NCBI RefSeq assembly: GCF_900169165.1
Contig: NZ_FXYY01000007.1
Location: forward strand, 1-64,000
From: Brevibacterium linens ATCC 9172
GTDB taxonomy: Bacteria; Actinomycetota; Actinomycetes; Actinomycetales; Brevibacteriaceae
Direction of reading: 5' to 3'
DNA: 64,000 nucleotides
Program-made: the position numbers and the translations under genes
Shown: positions 52,882-62,007 of the stretch, one piece after another
Layout of the letters: the number at the start of each line of letters is the position of its first letter
Position numbering within the stretch: position 1 is the first letter of the stretch
Notes under the pieces: generated by a model
Seen by the model: only the letters and a program-made list of their open reading frames with translations
Told to the model about the DNA's origin: nothing
Databases searched by the model: none

Positions 52882-52927
52882 CCGAGGCGGCCCCGCGGCT
52901 GGCAATCAGATCACCGAGGCGGCCCCG
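52882..52927. repeat. Direct repeat CCGAGGCGGCCCCG, two copies after lldD
   Basis: Identical 14-mers lie at 52882-52895 and 52914-52927, 32 bases apart. The first begins a few bases after the lldD stop. They belong to the GCCGAGGCGG family discussed in the findings. Confidence 0.7.
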
Positions 52928-52959
52928 TCCGGAGAGCCCAAAGGGCTCCATTGGCAGAG

Positions 52960-53006
52960 AACGGGCGGCCGGCAGCGAAAGAAATCTTCGCTGCCGGCCG
53001 CCCGTT
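52960..53006. terminator. Bidirectional terminator between lldD and the binding-protein gene
   Basis: A perfect 20-bp GC-rich stem (52960-52979 with 52987-53006) with a 7-base loop, followed by TTCGTGTTC. It sits between convergent genes and should stop both. Confidence 0.85.
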
Positions 53007-53020
53007 TCGTGTTCAGGTGC

Positions 53021-54052
53021 TCACTTGCCGAATTCGTCCTCGATGCGGTCGAGGACGTTCGTGGCGGAGTAGTAATCGAGGCGGAATGAGTCGAGGCCCA
53101 TCGCAAAGACGGCATCGTTCTTCACCGCTGGTGTGCTCTCGACCAGAGAGTTCTTCGCATACGAGGCGGCGGCCTTCTCGTTCGCGTTGAACAGGAACAC
53201 GGATTCGCCGGTGACGGCCTTCGACAGGTTCTCACCGGTGACTTCGACGATATCGGCGCGTTTGCCCATCTCGCCCTGGCCGGCTGTGCCTTCGGGGACC
53301 TCGGCGAGTTCGAAGCCGACCTCTTGGAGGAGCTTGCCCTGCGCGGATTCCGGTGTCCAGATGTTCGCGCTCGCCCCGGACCCACCGCCCTTGGCCTTCT
53401 CGTTGAAGATCATGCCGGTGACCGGCTGCTTCGGGGCATCGATGGCGGATTTGACCTTCTCGGCGCGCGAACCGAATTCGTCATTGCCCTTCTTCGCCTC
53501 ATCCTCGTGGCCGGTCATCTCACCGAGCTTAGTCGTGACCTCCTGCCAGTCCTTGTCGCCGTAGTCGATGACGACGGTCGGGGCGATGTCGCTGAGCTGA
53601 TCGTAGATGGCATTCGCCGAGTCCTGGCCGGTCTTCGAGACCACGATGAGATCGGGTTCCTCGGCGAGCACGGCCTCAACATCGGGGTCGCCCTGGTAGA
53701 GGGCTTTGACGTCCTTCTCCTTCGCGGTGTCGCTCCACTGCGTGAAGAAGCCTTGGTCGTCGGCGACGGGGGAGTTGGGCACGGTGGCGCCGGAGGCAGT
53801 GACCGGTGCGTCGACGGCGAGGAGGGTGCCGGTGAGGGTCACCGAAGTGGAGACGATCGATTCGGGTGCTTCGTCGATGGTCACTTCGTGGCCGGCATCG
53901 TCCGTGATGGTCAGGGGCCATCGACCGTCGGCGGTGGCGTCGCCATCGCCGGAGTCGGAAGAGTCGGACCCTCCGCAGGCGCTGAGGCTGAGAGCGGTGA
54001 TGAGTGTGACTGCGGCAAATACGCGTGTGCTGCCGAGTTTGACGCGGGACAT
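53021..54052 (-). CDS. Siderophore-type ABC transporter substrate-binding lipoprotein
   Basis: 343 residues. The signal peptide ends in a lipobox, ALSLSACGGS, with Cys near residue 26. The periplasmic-binding fold of the Fe3+-siderophore/B12 family (PF01497 type) follows: APESIVSTSVTLTGTLLAV, then EEPDLIVVSKTG. It would capture an iron chelate outside the membrane. No permease or ATPase genes are adjacent, so partners are elsewhere. An iron box lies 28 bases upstream of the ATG. Confidence 0.85.
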   Translation of the reverse strand: MSRVKLGSTRVFAAVTLITALSLSACGGSDSSDSGDGDATADGRWPLTITDDAGHEVTIDEAPESIVSTSVTLTGTLLAVDAPVTASGATVPNSPVADDQGFFTQWSDTAKEKDVKALYQGDPDVEAVLAEEPDLIVVSKTGQDSANAIYDQLSDIAPTVVIDYGDKDWQEVTTKLGEMTGHEDEAKKGNDEFGSRAEKVKSAIDAPKQPVTGMIFNEKAKGGGSGASANIWTPESAQGKLLQEVGFELAEVPEGTAGQGEMGKRADIVEVTGENLSKAVTGESVFLFNANEKAAASYAKNSLVESTPAVKNDAVFAMGLDSFRLDYYSATNVLDRIEDEFGK

Positions 54053-54079
54053 AGGGGCCTTTCGAGAATGATTGCTTGA

Positions 54080-54098
54080 GAAGATGAGCCTAACCTAA
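54080..54098 (-). promoter_or_regulatory. DtxR/IdeR-type iron box upstream of the minus-strand lipoprotein
   Basis: On the minus strand it begins TTAGGTTAGGCTCATCT. It agrees with TTAGGTTAGGCTAACCTAA in about 14 of 19 positions, with the left half perfect. The right half is degenerate in the same way as the second box nearby. Confidence 0.75.
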
Positions 54099-54167
54099 GT
54101 TAGCCCGTGATACTGCATTCGTGATGAGACTCCGCGAAAGATGCGGTGTGTCGAGCGAGGTGAGTGC

Positions 54168-54186
54168 TTAGGGTAGGCTCATCTGT
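54168..54186 (+). promoter_or_regulatory. DtxR/IdeR-type iron box touching the start of the plus-strand lipoprotein
   Basis: TTAGGGTAGGCTCATCT ends two bases before the GTG start. It agrees with the consensus in about 14 of 19 positions. TAGGCT inside it could be a -10, giving a leaderless transcript that iron-loaded repressor would block. Confidence 0.7.
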
Positions 54187-55215
54187 GTGAATCTGACGTT
54201 GAAGAATCGGGCGGTCGCAGCGGCCGCCTCCGCACTGACTCTTGCCCTGCTCGCCACCGGCTGTGCTGCCGAGGACGACAAAGGCGCCGATGGGGATGCC
54301 AGTAACAAGGACGTCGCCGTCGGCGGCAAAGACTTCGGCACTGCTGATGAGGAGACCGCGAAGCTCGGCAGCGATGCCGAGGCCGGGGTCTTCCCGCGAA
54401 CGGTCACGCATGCCAACGGCACGACCGAGATCGAGAAGAAGCCCGAGCGAGTCGTCGTTCTCGACACCGGAGAGCTCGACGATGTCCTGTCGCTGGGCAT
54501 CACACCCGTCGGCATGGTGACGACCGAAGGCGCCAGTCCGGTGCCGAGTTACCTCGAAGACCAGGTCGAGGGAGTCGAGACGGTCGGCACGATTCAAGAG
54601 CTTGATCTCGAGAAGATCGCCTCGCTCGAACCCGATCTCATCCTCGGCAGTCAGCTTCGCGCCGACAAGCTCTACGACGAGCTCGACTCGATCGCCCCGA
54701 CGGTGTTCTCCATCCGTCCGGGATTCCCGTGGAAGGAGAACTTCCGCCTCGTCGGTGAGGCGATGGGCATGGAAGACGAGACGACGAAGGAACTCGAGGA
54801 CTACGCTCGTGAGGCCGGTGACCTCAAGGACTCTGTCGACGGTGATCCGACGATCTCACTCGTGCGCTTCATGCCCGAGCGCCTGCGCCTCTATGCGAAT
54901 CAGTCGCTCATCGGAGTCATCCTGAGCGACGCGGGTTTCAAGCGCCCGAAGAATCAGGACGTCGATGAACTCGCCGTCGAGATCTCCCCGGAGAACCTCG
55001 ACCAGGCCGCCGGGGACTATGTCTTCTACACCAGCTACGGCGACCCTGGTGCCACAGGTGAGACGAAGGCGCTCGAGTCGAGCCAGTGGCAGGGGCTCGA
55101 CGCGGTCAAAGAGGGCAGAGCCATCCGCGTCAACGATGATGTCTGGTTCCTCGGCCTCGGGCCCACCGGAGCAGGTCAGATCCTCGACGATCTGGAGGAC
55201 CACCTCGGCGATTGA
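54187..55215 (+). CDS. Siderophore-type ABC transporter substrate-binding lipoprotein
   Basis: 342 residues. The signal peptide ends LALLATGCAAEDD with lipobox Cys near residue 27. An acidic linker precedes the PF01497-type domain: KKPERVVVLDTGELDDVLSLGI and SLEPDLILGSQLR, ending in a domain with SSQWQGLDAVKEGRAIRVNDDVWFLGLGP. It probably binds a ferric siderophore. The GTG start has no ribosome site and abuts the iron box, so it may be translated leaderless. It is divergent from the other lipoprotein gene. Confidence 0.85.
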   Translation: MNLTLKNRAVAAAASALTLALLATGCAAEDDKGADGDASNKDVAVGGKDFGTADEETAKLGSDAEAGVFPRTVTHANGTTEIEKKPERVVVLDTGELDDVLSLGITPVGMVTTEGASPVPSYLEDQVEGVETVGTIQELDLEKIASLEPDLILGSQLRADKLYDELDSIAPTVFSIRPGFPWKENFRLVGEAMGMEDETTKELEDYAREAGDLKDSVDGDPTISLVRFMPERLRLYANQSLIGVILSDAGFKRPKNQDVDELAVEISPENLDQAAGDYVFYTSYGDPGATGETKALESSQWQGLDAVKEGRAIRVNDDVWFLGLGPTGAGQILDDLEDHLGD

Positions 55216-55246
55216 GTCGAATCCTCAGCTCCCCGAAGTCGCTCCT

Positions 55247-55630
55247 CTAGTCAGTGATCCGTGAGTTGAGCTGATCGATGAACTCATCTGCGGCGGCGAG
55301 CTGACGTGCGAGTCTGCTGCGGCGTTCGTGAGCATCATCGAGAAACTGCGCCAGCTCATTCGCTCCATCGGCCCGGGACGGCTCGCTTCCGCGAGCACTC
55401 TCCAGTGCCCGGAGCAGGTCACCCATCTGCTCCAGCGAATACCCCAGCGGCTTCATCCTGCGAATCAGCATCAGCTGGTCGTGATCGTCTTCCGTGTAGA
55501 GGCGGAAACCTCCCTCCGACCTGCCCGAAGGAGTCAGCAGGCCGATCTGGTCGTAATGGCGAATCGTCCGCAGCGACAGCCCCGTGCGTTCAGCCAGCTC
55601 TCCGATGTGCATCATTCCGGTCTCGGCCAT
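55247..55630 (-). CDS. MerR family transcriptional regulator
   Basis: 127 residues. The MerR winged helix reads MMHIGELAERTGLSLRTIRHYDQIGLLTPSGRSEGGFRLYTE. A coiled dimer helix follows. No C-terminal Cys set for metals is present, so it is not a classical heavy-metal sensor. GAGGAGAG precedes the ATG at 55630. It is divergent from sulP with an imperfect palindrome between them, so it may control that transporter. Confidence 0.8.
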   Translation of the reverse strand: MAETGMMHIGELAERTGLSLRTIRHYDQIGLLTPSGRSEGGFRLYTEDDHDQLMLIRRMKPLGYSLEQMGDLLRALESARGSEPSRADGANELAQFLDDAHERRSRLARQLAAADEFIDQLNSRITD

Positions 55631-55653
55631 CGACACTCTCCTCAATTCACGCC

Positions 55654-55676
55654 AACCCTTACGTTACGTTAAGGTT
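55654..55676. promoter_or_regulatory. Imperfect palindrome, MerR operator candidate
   Basis: AACCCTTACG-TTA-CGTTAAGGTT, 23 bases, lies 24 bases upstream of the merR-type start. Length and symmetry fit MerR sites, which usually sit inside a long promoter spacer. Confidence 0.5.
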
Positions 55677-55818
55677 GATTCCGGCGCCCGTATGGCGGCG
55701 CGGTGCGTTCCCGGATTTCACCTTTCGCGTGAAGCGGGAGCATGCCGAACTCGCGCAGGCGCATCCCTCTTTCAGATGGTGTCACACCTGACGTGCTCCC
55801 GGACTTGGAGGCTCAAAC

Positions 55819-57342
55819 ATGACGACGACCACGACCACCGCCGACGACCGGAGCCGCTACCTGCCCGACCCCTCGGTGGCGACCGCACTGAAGACTCCGC
55901 GCCTACTCGTGCGAGAAGTCCTGGCGGGACTGGTCGTTGCGCTGGCGCTGATCCCTGAGGCGATCTCGTTTTCCATCATCGCCGGCGTCGACCCGAAATT
56001 CGGCCTGTTCTCCTCATTCATCATGGCCGTGACCATTGCCTTCGTCGGCGGACGCCCGGCGATGATCACCGCCGCGACCGGTGCGGTCGCGCTCGTCATC
56101 GCGCCGGTGGCCCGTGAATACGGAATCGACTACTTCATCGCCACCGTCCTGCTCGCCGGAGTGCTGCAGATCGTGCTCGCCGTGTTCGGTGCCGCGAAGC
56201 TGATGCGTTTCATCCCCCGCAGCGTCATGGTCGGATTCGTCAACGCTTTGGCGATCCTCATCTTCTCGGCGCAGCTCCCACAGCTGATCGATGTGCCCTG
56301 GATGGTCTACCCGCTCGTCGCAGTCGGTCTGGTCATCATGATCGTCATGCCGAAGATCACCAAGGTCGTCCCCGCTCCGCTGATATCGATCATCATCGTC
56401 ACCGTCGCAGTCGTGGCCTTCGCGCTCAACGTCCCCACCGTCGGCGATCAGGGGGAGCTGCCCCGCAGTCTGCCGGAGCTGTTCATCCCCGGCGTCCCCC
56501 TGACCTGGGAGACGTTGACGATCATCGCCCCCTACTCTCTGGCGATGGCCCTCGTCGGACTCATGGAATCACTGATGACGGCGAAGCTCGTCGACGATGT
56601 CACAGACACGCATTCGAACAAGACCCGCGAAGGTTGGGGCCAGGGAGTGGCGAACATCCTTTCAGGGTTCTTCGGCGGCATGGGCGGATGCGCCATGATC
56701 GGCCAGACCATGATCAACGTCAAAGCCTCCGGCGCCCGCACCCGCATATCGACCTTCCTCGCCGGGCTGTTCCTGTTGATCCTCGTCGTCGCGCTCGGCG
56801 ACATCGTGTCCGACATTCCGATGGCGGCCCTCGTCGCCGTGATGATCATGGTCTCGGTCGGCACCTTCGACTGGCACTCAATCAGGCTCGCCACGCTCAA
56901 GCGAATGCCCAAGAGCGAAACTGCCGTCATGGTCATCACCGTCGCCGTGGTCGTCGCGACTCACAACCTCGCCATCGGCGTCGTCGTCGGGGTGTTCGTG
57001 GCCTCTGTGATGTTCGTCCGTCGCGTTGCCCATCTCATCGACGTTCGCCGTGAGATCCAGGTGCAGGGTGATCAGAAGGTCGCGCGCTATGCAGTCGAAG
57101 GGCAGCTGCTGTTCGCCTCCAGCAACGACCTGACGACACTGTTCGAATACGCTGACGATCCGGATCGGGTCGTCATCGATTTCACGAAGTCGCATATCTG
57201 GGACGCGTCGACCGTCGCCGCTCTCGACACGATCGAGACGAAATACGAGCAGCACGGGAAATCAGTGGAGTTCGTCGGCATGAACGACTTCACGACTGCG
57301 TTCCATGCTCGCCTCACAGGCGGTCTCGGCGGTGGCCACTAG
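55819..57342 (+). CDS. SulP family anion transporter with STAS domain
   Basis: 507 residues. The SulP core has about 10-12 membrane spans, with GLVVALALIPEAISFSIIAGV near residue 35 and GGMGGCAMIGQTMINVKASGA near residue 290. A short C-terminal STAS domain (about 425-500) has VVIDFTKSHIWDASTVAALD. The family transports sulfate, bicarbonate or other anions; the substrate is not set here. GGAGG precedes the ATG. It is possibly under control of the divergent MerR-type protein. Confidence 0.87.
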   Translation: MTTTTTTADDRSRYLPDPSVATALKTPRLLVREVLAGLVVALALIPEAISFSIIAGVDPKFGLFSSFIMAVTIAFVGGRPAMITAATGAVALVIAPVAREYGIDYFIATVLLAGVLQIVLAVFGAAKLMRFIPRSVMVGFVNALAILIFSAQLPQLIDVPWMVYPLVAVGLVIMIVMPKITKVVPAPLISIIIVTVAVVAFALNVPTVGDQGELPRSLPELFIPGVPLTWETLTIIAPYSLAMALVGLMESLMTAKLVDDVTDTHSNKTREGWGQGVANILSGFFGGMGGCAMIGQTMINVKASGARTRISTFLAGLFLLILVVALGDIVSDIPMAALVAVMIMVSVGTFDWHSIRLATLKRMPKSETAVMVITVAVVVATHNLAIGVVVGVFVASVMFVRRVAHLIDVRREIQVQGDQKVARYAVEGQLLFASSNDLTTLFEYADDPDRVVIDFTKSHIWDASTVAALDTIETKYEQHGKSVEFVGMNDFTTAFHARLTGGLGGGH

Positions 57343-57534
57343 TGGTTTGTCGCCCTCTGTCCTCTGTCCGGCTCTGACAGGCTGCAGGGCCGGCGGGGCT
57401 GGGCCTGCGGTCATTGCGTGTCGAAGGCGAGTTCGCACGTCTGCGGTCGGCTGCAAAAAGAATTTCTCTCCCGCCGGAATAAAACGGCCCTCAGCAAAGT
57501 TGAGTCTGGTGTACGCAACTTTGATGAGGTCGAC
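57343..57534. other. Region between sulP and the dnaK promoter
   Basis: No gene is seen. CAAAGTTG (57495-57502) and CAACTTTG (57516-57523) form a perfect 8-bp inverted repeat with 13 bases between, just upstream of the dnaK promoter. It could be an extra regulatory site. Confidence 0.4.
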
Positions 57535-57563
57535 TTGACGGTCGAAACCTCGAAGAGAATACT
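57535..57563 (+). promoter_or_regulatory. dnaK operon promoter
   Basis: TTGACG (57535-57540), a 17-base spacer, and AATACT (57558-57563). The first HAIR element begins at the last bases of the -10, so HspR binding would block it. The transcript leader is about 100 bases. Confidence 0.65.
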
Positions 57564-57582
57564 TGAGTCCAGTTGGCTCAAT
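57562..57582. promoter_or_regulatory. HAIR element 1 (HspR operator)
   Basis: CTTGAGT-N7-GCTCAAT matches CTTGAGT-N7-ACTCAAG with a perfect left half and five of seven on the right. Confidence 0.8.
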
Positions 57583-57589
57583 GTGTGCG

Positions 57590-57610
57590 GTCGAGTGGTT
57601 CTGACTCAAG
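57590..57610. promoter_or_regulatory. HAIR element 2 (HspR operator)
   Basis: GTCGAGT-N7-ACTCAAG has a perfect right half and five of seven on the left. It lies 28 bases after element 1, so two HspR dimers could bind side by side. Confidence 0.75.
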
Positions 57611-57674
57611 AACCGGAGCCGCCCGATCGCACACATTCGAGTCGCAGGAACTCACGAACAAAGGAGAGAACACT

Positions 57675-59537
57675 ATGGCACGTGCAGTCGGAATCGACCT
57701 CGGAACCACGAACTCCGTCGTTGCCGTCCTCGAGGGCGGCGAGCCGAAGGTCATCGCAAACGCCGAGGGCGGTCGCACGACCCCGTCCGTCGTCGCGGTC
57801 AACAAGAACGGCGACTCCCTCGTCGGTGAGATCGCCAAGCGCCAGGCCGTCACGAACATCAAGAACACCGTCGCATCGGTCAAGCGCCACATGGGCACCG
57901 ATTGGTCCACCGAGATCGGCGGCAAGAAGATGACGGCTCCCGAAGTCTCGGCCCGCATCCTCCAGAAGCTCAAGCACGACGCCGAGGAGTACCTGCAGGA
58001 GAAGGTCACCGACGCGGTGATCACCGTTCCCGCATACTTCAACGATGCTGAGCGCCAGGCTACCAAGGACGCCGGTGAGATCGCCGGCCTCAACGTTTCG
58101 CGCATTATCAACGAGCCCACCGCTGCCGCTCTGGCCTACGGCCTCGAGCGCGGCAAGGAAGACGAACTCATCCTCGTCTTCGACCTCGGTGGCGGAACGT
58201 TCGACGTCTCGCTGCTCGAAGTCGGCAAGGACGAAGACGACTTCTCCACCATTCAGGTCCGTGCGACCTCGGGTGACAACCGCCTCGGCGGTGACGACTG
58301 GGATCAGCGGATCGTCGACTGGCTGGTCGAGCAGGTCAAGAACAACTACGGCGTGGACCTGACCAAGGATGCCACCGCTCTGCAGCGCCTCAAGGAAGCC
58401 GCTGAGCAGGCCAAGAAGGAACTGTCCTCGGCTACCAGCACGAACATCTCGCTGCAGTACCTGTCGATGAGTGAGAACGGACCCATCCACCTGGATGAGA
58501 CCCTCACCCGGGCGAAGTTCGAGGATCTGACCAAGGACCTCCTCGAGCGCACCAAGGCTCCGTTCCACGCTGTGATGAAGGATGCCGGCGTGTCCGTTAA
58601 GGACATCGACCACGTCGTCCTCGTCGGCGGATCGACCCGCATGCCCAGCGTGACCCAGGTCGTCACCGAACTCACCGGAGGCAAGGAGCCCAACAAGGGC
58701 GTCAACCCCGATGAGGTCGTCGCAATCGGCGCCGCCGTGCAGGCAGGTGTCCTCGTGGGTGAGCGCAAGGACGTTCTGCTCATCGACGTCACCCCGCTCT
58801 CGCTCGGACTCGAGACCAAGGGCGGCGTGATGACGAAGCTCATCGAGCGCAACACTCCGATCCCGACCAAGCGTTCGGAGACCTTCACCACCGCAGAGGA
58901 CAACCAGCCCTCCGTGTCGATCCAGGTCTTCCAGGGTGAGCGGGAGTTCACTCGCGACAACAAGAACCTCGGCACTTTCGAGTTGACCGGTATCGCTCCG
59001 GCTCCGCGCGGTGTGCCGCAGATCGAGGTCGCCTTCGACATCGACGCCAACGGCATCGTCCACGTGTCTGCCACCGACAAGGGCACCGGCACCGAGCAGT
59101 CGATGACGATCACCGGCGGTTCCGCGCTGCCGAAGGAAGACATCGACCGCATGGTCCGTGAGGCCGAGGAGCACGCAGAAGAGGACAAGAAGCGCCGTGA
59201 GGCTGCCGACGTCCGCAACAATGCGGAAAACCTCGCCTACCAGACCGAGAAGCTGCTGACCGACAATGCCGACAAGCTGCCGGAAGAGCTCAAGACCGAG
59301 ATGCAGGGCGATGTCGACGCCGTCAAGGAAGCCCTCAAAGGTGAAGACGACGACGCCGTGAAGAGCGCCTACGACAAGCTCGTGGAGAACCAGCAGAAGA
59401 TCGGCGAAGCCATCTACAGCCAGCAGGGCGGTGCCGAAGGCGCCGAAGCTGCCGGTGAAGGTACCGCCGATGCAAGCGCAGACGACGATGTCGTCGACGC
59501 CGAAGTCGTCGACGATGAGGATGAGGAGAAGAAGTAA
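57675..59537 (+). CDS. dnaK: Molecular chaperone DnaK (Hsp70)
   Basis: 620 residues. The N-terminal [21 protein letters not shown] and [18 protein letters not shown] form the ATP-binding fold. [18 protein letters not shown] marks the linker to the substrate domain, and an acidic tail ends DDEDEEKK. It binds unfolded chains with DnaJ and GrpE. GGAGAG precedes the ATG. Its TAA overlaps the grpE ATG by one base. In actinobacteria DnaK also serves as co-repressor with HspR. Confidence 0.98.
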   Translation: MARAVGIDLGTTNSVVAVLEGGEPKVIANAEGGRTTPSVVAVNKNGDSLVGEIAKRQAVTNIKNTVASVKRHMGTDWSTEIGGKKMTAPEVSARILQKLKHDAEEYLQEKVTDAVITVPAYFNDAERQATKDAGEIAGLNVSRIINEPTAAALAYGLERGKEDELILVFDLGGGTFDVSLLEVGKDEDDFSTIQVRATSGDNRLGGDDWDQRIVDWLVEQVKNNYGVDLTKDATALQRLKEAAEQAKKELSSATSTNISLQYLSMSENGPIHLDETLTRAKFEDLTKDLLERTKAPFHAVMKDAGVSVKDIDHVVLVGGSTRMPSVTQVVTELTGGKEPNKGVNPDEVVAIGAAVQAGVLVGERKDVLLIDVTPLSLGLETKGGVMTKLIERNTPIPTKRSETFTTAEDNQPSVSIQVFQGEREFTRDNKNLGTFELTGIAPAPRGVPQIEVAFDIDANGIVHVSATDKGTGTEQSMTITGGSALPKEDIDRMVREAEEHAEEDKKRREAADVRNNAENLAYQTEKLLTDNADKLPEELKTEMQGDVDAVKEALKGEDDDAVKSAYDKLVENQQKIGEAIYSQQGGAEGAEAAGEGTADASADDDVVDAEVVDDEDEEKK

Positions 59538-60205
59538 TGACTGCCGAGGGCAACGACAAGTCGTCCGAGGAGCCAGGCTTCACCTTCAGCGACAAGCGCC
59601 GGGTCGATCCGAACACCGGTGAGGTCCGTCCCGAGGCCGACGCCCAGTCGGCCTCGGCCGGGGCCGACTCAGCGTCGACCGCGGATCCGAACGCCGAACA
59701 GGCAGCCGATGCCAGCGACCTCGGTGTGGACATCCCCGCCGATGCTTCGGGGCTTGAGGACGTCGAACCGGAGGCCGAGCCCGAACCGGGTTCGGACGCG
59801 GCGGGCTACCTGGCCGACCTCAAGCGCATCAACGCCGAGTATGCGGCCTACCGGATGCGCGCCGACCGCGAACGAGAGCGTGCGGCCCTCGGCGGCACGA
59901 TCAAGGCCGTCGAGGCCCTGATTCCCGTGCTCGACGAGGTCAAGCTCGCTCGCGAGAACGGCGATGTCAGCGGGCCTTTCGAGACCCACGTGAACAAGCT
60001 GGTCGAATCGCTGAACAAGATCGGCGTCGAACAGTACGGCGAGGTCGGCGACGAGTTCGACCCGAACATCCACGAAGCGCTCATGCAGCAGCCGTCGGAT
60101 GAGGTCGAGAATCCGACGCTCTTCCTGGTCATGCAGCCGGGCTACCGAATCGGGGAGCGCATCATCCGCGCCGCCCGCGTCGGTGTCCAGCAGCCGGAGG
60201 ACTGA
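59537..60205 (+). CDS. grpE: Nucleotide exchange factor GrpE
   Basis: 222 residues. The acidic, disordered N-terminus (about 1-90) is longer than in E. coli GrpE. The core has [36 protein letters not shown], and the end [18 protein letters not shown]. It releases ADP from DnaK and senses temperature by its helix. It overlaps dnaK by one base, so translation is coupled. Confidence 0.95.
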   Translation: MTAEGNDKSSEEPGFTFSDKRRVDPNTGEVRPEADAQSASAGADSASTADPNAEQAADASDLGVDIPADASGLEDVEPEAEPEPGSDAAGYLADLKRINAEYAAYRMRADRERERAALGGTIKAVEALIPVLDEVKLARENGDVSGPFETHVNKLVESLNKIGVEQYGEVGDEFDPNIHEALMQQPSDEVENPTLFLVMQPGYRIGERIIRAARVGVQQPED

Positions 60206-60216
60206 ACGACAACGAT

Positions 60217-60283
60217 CGCCGAGGCGGCCGTCCGCCCCGTACGCCGGTTCACCGACGTACGGGGGCGGGCAACCGCCTCGGCG
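60217..60283. promoter_or_regulatory. 67-nt hairpin between grpE and dnaJ
   Basis: The outer stem is CGCCGAGGCGG (60217-60227) with CCGCCTCGGCG (60273-60283). The inner stem is CCGCCCCGTACG (60232-60243) with CGTACGGGGGCGG (60256-60268), with one bulged G. It starts 12 bases after the grpE stop and ends 100 bases before dnaJ. It could act as a processing site, a partial terminator or a thermosensor. Confidence 0.7.
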
Positions 60284-60383
60284 GCGGTCCGGATCTTCGG
60301 GGCAGTGCCCCGGGGCTGCGGATTGTGAGAGGACAAGTGAATACCGTGATGACAGGATTGATTGGAAGGAAAGGAGGTGCCAG

Positions 60384-61397
60384 GTGAATACCGGACCTCA
60401 GAATGATTGGTTCGACAAGGACTTCTACAAAACCCTCGGCGTCTCCAAGGACGCTTCCGATGCCGAGATCAAGAAGGCCTACCGCAAACTCGCGCGCAAG
60501 TACCACCCGGACGCCAACCCCGGGGATGAGAACGCCGAGGAGAAGTTCAAGGAGATCGGCCAGGCCCACCAGGTGCTCTCCGACAAGGAGTCCCGGGCTC
60601 AGTACGATCAGGTCCGTGCCATGGGCGGCGGTGCCCGGTTCAGCGCCGGTTCCGGTGGACCCGGCGGGGCTGCCGGCGGCGGATTCGACGATGTGTTCTC
60701 CGACCTCTTCGGAGGCGGCGGACGCACCAGGACCCGCACGACCTACACCGGTGGGGGAGACGTTCCCCCGGACCTGGCGGATCTGCTCGGCGGATTCGGC
60801 GGAGGTTTCGGCGGTGGCGGTTACGGCGGCTACCAGCCTCCGGTCAAGGGCGGCGACATCAAGTCGAGTACGACGCTGTCGTTCACCGAAGCGATCAACG
60901 GTGCCTCGGTGAAGCTGAACATGCCGGGTGGGAAGCCGCTGACCGTGCGGACACCGATCGGGGTCAAGGACGGGCAGAAGATCCGCCTGGCCGGCAAGGG
61001 CAAGACCAGCCCCAACGGCGGCGAGCCCGGTGACGTCATCCTCACCGTGCACGTACGCCCGCACCCGGTCTTCACCCGCGATGGTGACAACCTGAGGGTT
61101 GAGCTGCCGATCAGCTTCGACGAGGCGGCTCTCGGCGCCGAGGTCAAGGTGCCGACCCTGGGCGGAACGCCCGTCAAGGTCAAGGTCGCACCGGGGACAC
61201 CCTCGGGACGGACCCTGCGCGTGCGGGGCAAAGGTGTGAAGACGAAGAAGGGCACCGGCGATCTGCTGGCGACAGTTCAGATCGTGGTGCCGAAGAATCT
61301 GTCCAAGGAGGCCAAGGCTGCGGTCGAGTCGTTCAGGACTGCGACCGAGGGTGAAGACCCCCGCGCCGGCCTCCTGGACAAGGCCAAAGCCAGTTGA
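60384..61397 (+). CDS. dnaJ: DnaJ-type co-chaperone without zinc finger
   Basis: 337 residues. The J domain (about 9-75) has [16 protein letters not shown] with the HPD motif. A Gly/Phe-rich linker (about 80-150) follows. The C-terminal substrate domains come directly after it. No CxxCxGxG zinc-finger repeats are present, so it is of the CbpA/type II kind although it sits in the dnaK operon. AAGGAGGT before the GTG at 60384 is a near-perfect ribosome site and defines the start. Confidence 0.93.
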   Translation: MNTGPQNDWFDKDFYKTLGVSKDASDAEIKKAYRKLARKYHPDANPGDENAEEKFKEIGQAHQVLSDKESRAQYDQVRAMGGGARFSAGSGGPGGAAGGGFDDVFSDLFGGGGRTRTRTTYTGGGDVPPDLADLLGGFGGGFGGGGYGGYQPPVKGGDIKSSTTLSFTEAINGASVKLNMPGGKPLTVRTPIGVKDGQKIRLAGKGKTSPNGGEPGDVILTVHVRPHPVFTRDGDNLRVELPISFDEAALGAEVKVPTLGGTPVKVKVAPGTPSGRTLRVRGKGVKTKKGTGDLLATVQIVVPKNLSKEAKAAVESFRTATEGEDPRAGLLDKAKAS

Positions 61398-61411
61398 GGT
61401 GATGAAACACA

Positions 61412-61858
61412 ATGCACATGCACATTTCGTCGAGTGCTGCGGTGTATGTCATCTCGGTGGCGGCGGATCTGGCGGGTATTCACCCGCAGACCTTGCGGCA
61501 GTATGACCGACTGGGTCTCGTCTCTCCGGAACGCACTGCGGGCCGGGGCCGGCGTTATTCCGGGAAGGACATCGCCAAGCTGCGACTGATCCAGCAGCTG
61601 TCGCAGGACGAGGGAGTCAACCTCGTCGGGATCAAGAAGATCATCGACCTGCAGAATCAGGTCGATGCACTCAGGAGCCGCAATGAAGAACTCGAGGACG
61701 AAGTTCGGGCACGCAGGTCGGCACAGGAACGCGATGCGCGCGTCTTCGCGGCCGGCACCGTGGGCGGAGACGTCGTCTCGATCTCGCGGGGACGTCGCCC
61801 GCAGGGCCGTCCGGAACCAGGAGCCCTGGTGCTGTACAACCGGTACCGGCGCGGCTGA
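61412..61858 (+). CDS. hspR: Heat-shock repressor HspR (MerR type)
   Basis: 148 residues. The MerR-type helix-turn-helix reads YVISVAADLAGIHPQTLRQYDRLGLVSPERTAGRGRRY. A coiled helix follows (QVDALRSRNEELEDEV). HspR with DnaK binds HAIR sites, so this last gene feeds back on the operon promoter at 57.5 kb. GAGGTG lies about ten bases before the ATG. The gap to dnaJ is 14 bases. Confidence 0.95.
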   Translation: MHMHISSSAAVYVISVAADLAGIHPQTLRQYDRLGLVSPERTAGRGRRYSGKDIAKLRLIQQLSQDEGVNLVGIKKIIDLQNQVDALRSRNEELEDEVRARRSAQERDARVFAAGTVGGDVVSISRGRRPQGRPEPGALVLYNRYRRG

Positions 61859-61898
61859 TCCTGACGGGGAATGGCTGGGACGCTGAGAACAGCGCCGA

Positions 61899-61940
61899 GG
61901 CGGAGTGCGAACCGAACTTTCGGTTCGCACTCCGCCTTTT
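61899..61940 (+). terminator. Intrinsic terminator of the dnaK operon
   Basis: GGCGGAGTGCGAACCGAA (61899-61916) pairs with TTCGGTTCGCACTCCGCC (61919-61936), then TTTT. This is a strong stem with a U-tract, 41 bases after the hspR stop. Confidence 0.92.
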
Positions 61941-62007
61941 CGCGTTACTCGACGAATCCTGTTCATTGCGGCGTGTAAAAGTACAGATGCTGTGCGACAC
62001 TGACTCT

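Noticed and set aside
57606..59174. 522-codon minus-strand frame opposite dnaK
   Set aside because: A mirror frame opposite dnaK is a familiar artefact in GC-rich DNA. There is no independent support.
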